From: an uncultured Eubacteriales bacterium
GTDB lineage: Bacteria > Bacillota > Clostridia > Peptostreptococcales > Anaerovoracaceae
DNA: 5,029 bases
NCBI GenBank assembly: GCA_902797405.1
Contig: CADBSP010000192.1
Span: forward strand, 1 to 5,029
Reading direction: 5' to 3'
Numbering within the stretch: the stretch's first letter is position 1; every line of letters begins with the position of its first letter. The translations under genes and the position numbers were made by a program. A model generated the notes under the pieces. It was not told the origin of the DNA and searched no databases. It saw only the letters and a list, made by a program, of their open reading frames with translations. Positions 4,795 through 5,029 of this stretch are shown piece after piece.

Positions 4795-4816
4795 CATAAA
4801 AGTTGCAAATGACACA
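4779..4816. promoter_or_regulatory. 20-bp-period direct repeat AAGTTGCAAATG(C/A)CACA
   Basis: AGTTGCAAATGCCACA (4781-4796) and AGTTGCAAATGACACA (4801-4816) differ at one base and are both preceded by AA. The 20-base period is about two helical turns, placing both on one DNA face. They lie between the divergent regulator and acyl-CoA dehydrogenase genes, over the region expected for the regulator's -35 and upstream of the other gene's promoter. They look like paired sites for a DNA-binding protein, perhaps the neighbouring Crp/Fnr protein, although the unit is not a clear TGTGA-type palindrome. Confidence 0.55.
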
Positions 4817-4858
4817 GTTTTTTGTCTGAAAATTTTGTAAAATGAATTTATAAAATAG

Positions 4859-4880
4859 ACAAGGTGCCTTTAAACCTTGT
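4859..4880. promoter_or_regulatory. 22-bp inverted repeat ACAAGGT-N8-ACCTTGT
   Basis: ACAAGGT (4859-4865) and ACCTTGT (4874-4880) are perfect reverse complements around 8 bases. The 22-bp length is typical of sites for dimeric regulators including the Crp/Fnr family. It follows an A/T-rich stretch with -10-like TATAAA (4850-4855) and lies about 90 bases before the acyl-CoA dehydrogenase start, so it would overlap that gene's transcription start. It could instead be a small leader hairpin. Confidence 0.45.
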
Positions 4881-4966
4881 AATCAAAAGAAGTTTAAGAG
4901 GTAATGGGATTTAAGTTTAGTAATCAATAGTTCTATTTATTAAATGAAATGTAGGAGGTAGAGAAG

Positions 4967-5029
4967 ATGCTTTTCAAGACTACAGAAGCTCATGAGGAAT
5001 TTAGAGCAAAGGTCAGAGCATTTGCGGAA
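4967..5029 (+). CDS. probable acyl-CoA dehydrogenase, N-terminus only (runs off the window)
   Basis: Only 21 codons are visible (MLFKTTEAHEEFRAKVRAFAE). A strong ribosome site AGGAGG (4953-4958) lies 8 bases before the ATG, so the start is secure. The pattern of an F near the start, T-E/E-H, then a helix with R..V..FAE resembles the first helix of the acyl-CoA dehydrogenase family. These FAD enzymes oxidise acyl-CoA to enoyl-CoA and in Clostridia often serve butyryl-CoA formation with electron-transfer flavoprotein. No FAD or catalytic-base region is in view, so the family call rests on the N-terminus alone. The divergent Crp/Fnr gene and the symmetric sites between suggest regulated expression. 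Confidence 0.6.
   Translation, partial: MLFKTTEAHEEFRAKVRAFAE

Overview
The window looks like a chromosomal stretch of a Gram-positive anaerobe of the Bacillota, most likely class Clostridia. The genes have moderate G+C and the spacers are very A/T-rich. The gene content also fits: two exported cell-wall hydrolases with LysM, G5, NlpC/P60 and M23 domains, an orphan Crp/Fnr-type regulator, and the first codons of an apparent acyl-CoA dehydrogenase. The genus cannot be fixed from this sequence.

Layout. Positions 1-308 are spacer with a 22-bp direct repeat (2 copies), a hairpin and a degenerate 69-bp tandem repeat (2 copies). Positions 309-1013 (+) encode an RdgB/HAM1-type XTP/dITP diphosphatase with an unusual Ser/Thr/Glu/Ala-rich insertion. 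Positions 1014-1632 are a long spacer. It holds a roughly 60-bp repeat array that begins in the rdgB stop region, an A/T-rich terminator, four helically phased CTTAA hexamers, a second hairpin, a TGTGAA-N5-TGTGAA element resembling a WalR box, and a good sigma-A-type promoter. Positions 1633-2931 (+) encode a secreted LysM-G5-NlpC/P60 endopeptidase. Positions 3058-3840 (+) encode a membrane-anchored or secreted G5-M23 (LytM-type) endopeptidase. Positions 3927-4589 (-) encode a Crp/Fnr-family regulator, convergent with the M23 gene. Positions 4590-4966 are a divergent control region with a 20-bp-period direct repeat and two inverted repeats. Positions 4967-5029 (+) are the start of a probable acyl-CoA dehydrogenase.

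How the parts may work together. The two hydrolases are adjacent, face the same way and carry related acidic G5 modules before different catalytic domains. They probably cut different bonds of the same peptidoglycan during growth or division. The upstream box suggests cell-wall two-component (WalR-like) control, but this is inference. The Crp/Fnr protein lacks the arginine/serine pair used by true CRP to bind cAMP, so its signal is unknown. Its divergent arrangement with the acyl-CoA dehydrogenase gene and the symmetric sites between them suggest control of that gene or operon. The convergent M23 and regulator genes appear to have terminators placed so that their transcripts overlap.

No clearly new system (defence, mobile or CRISPR) is visible. 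The most unusual content is the regulatory and repeat architecture of the spacers and the RdgB insertion.
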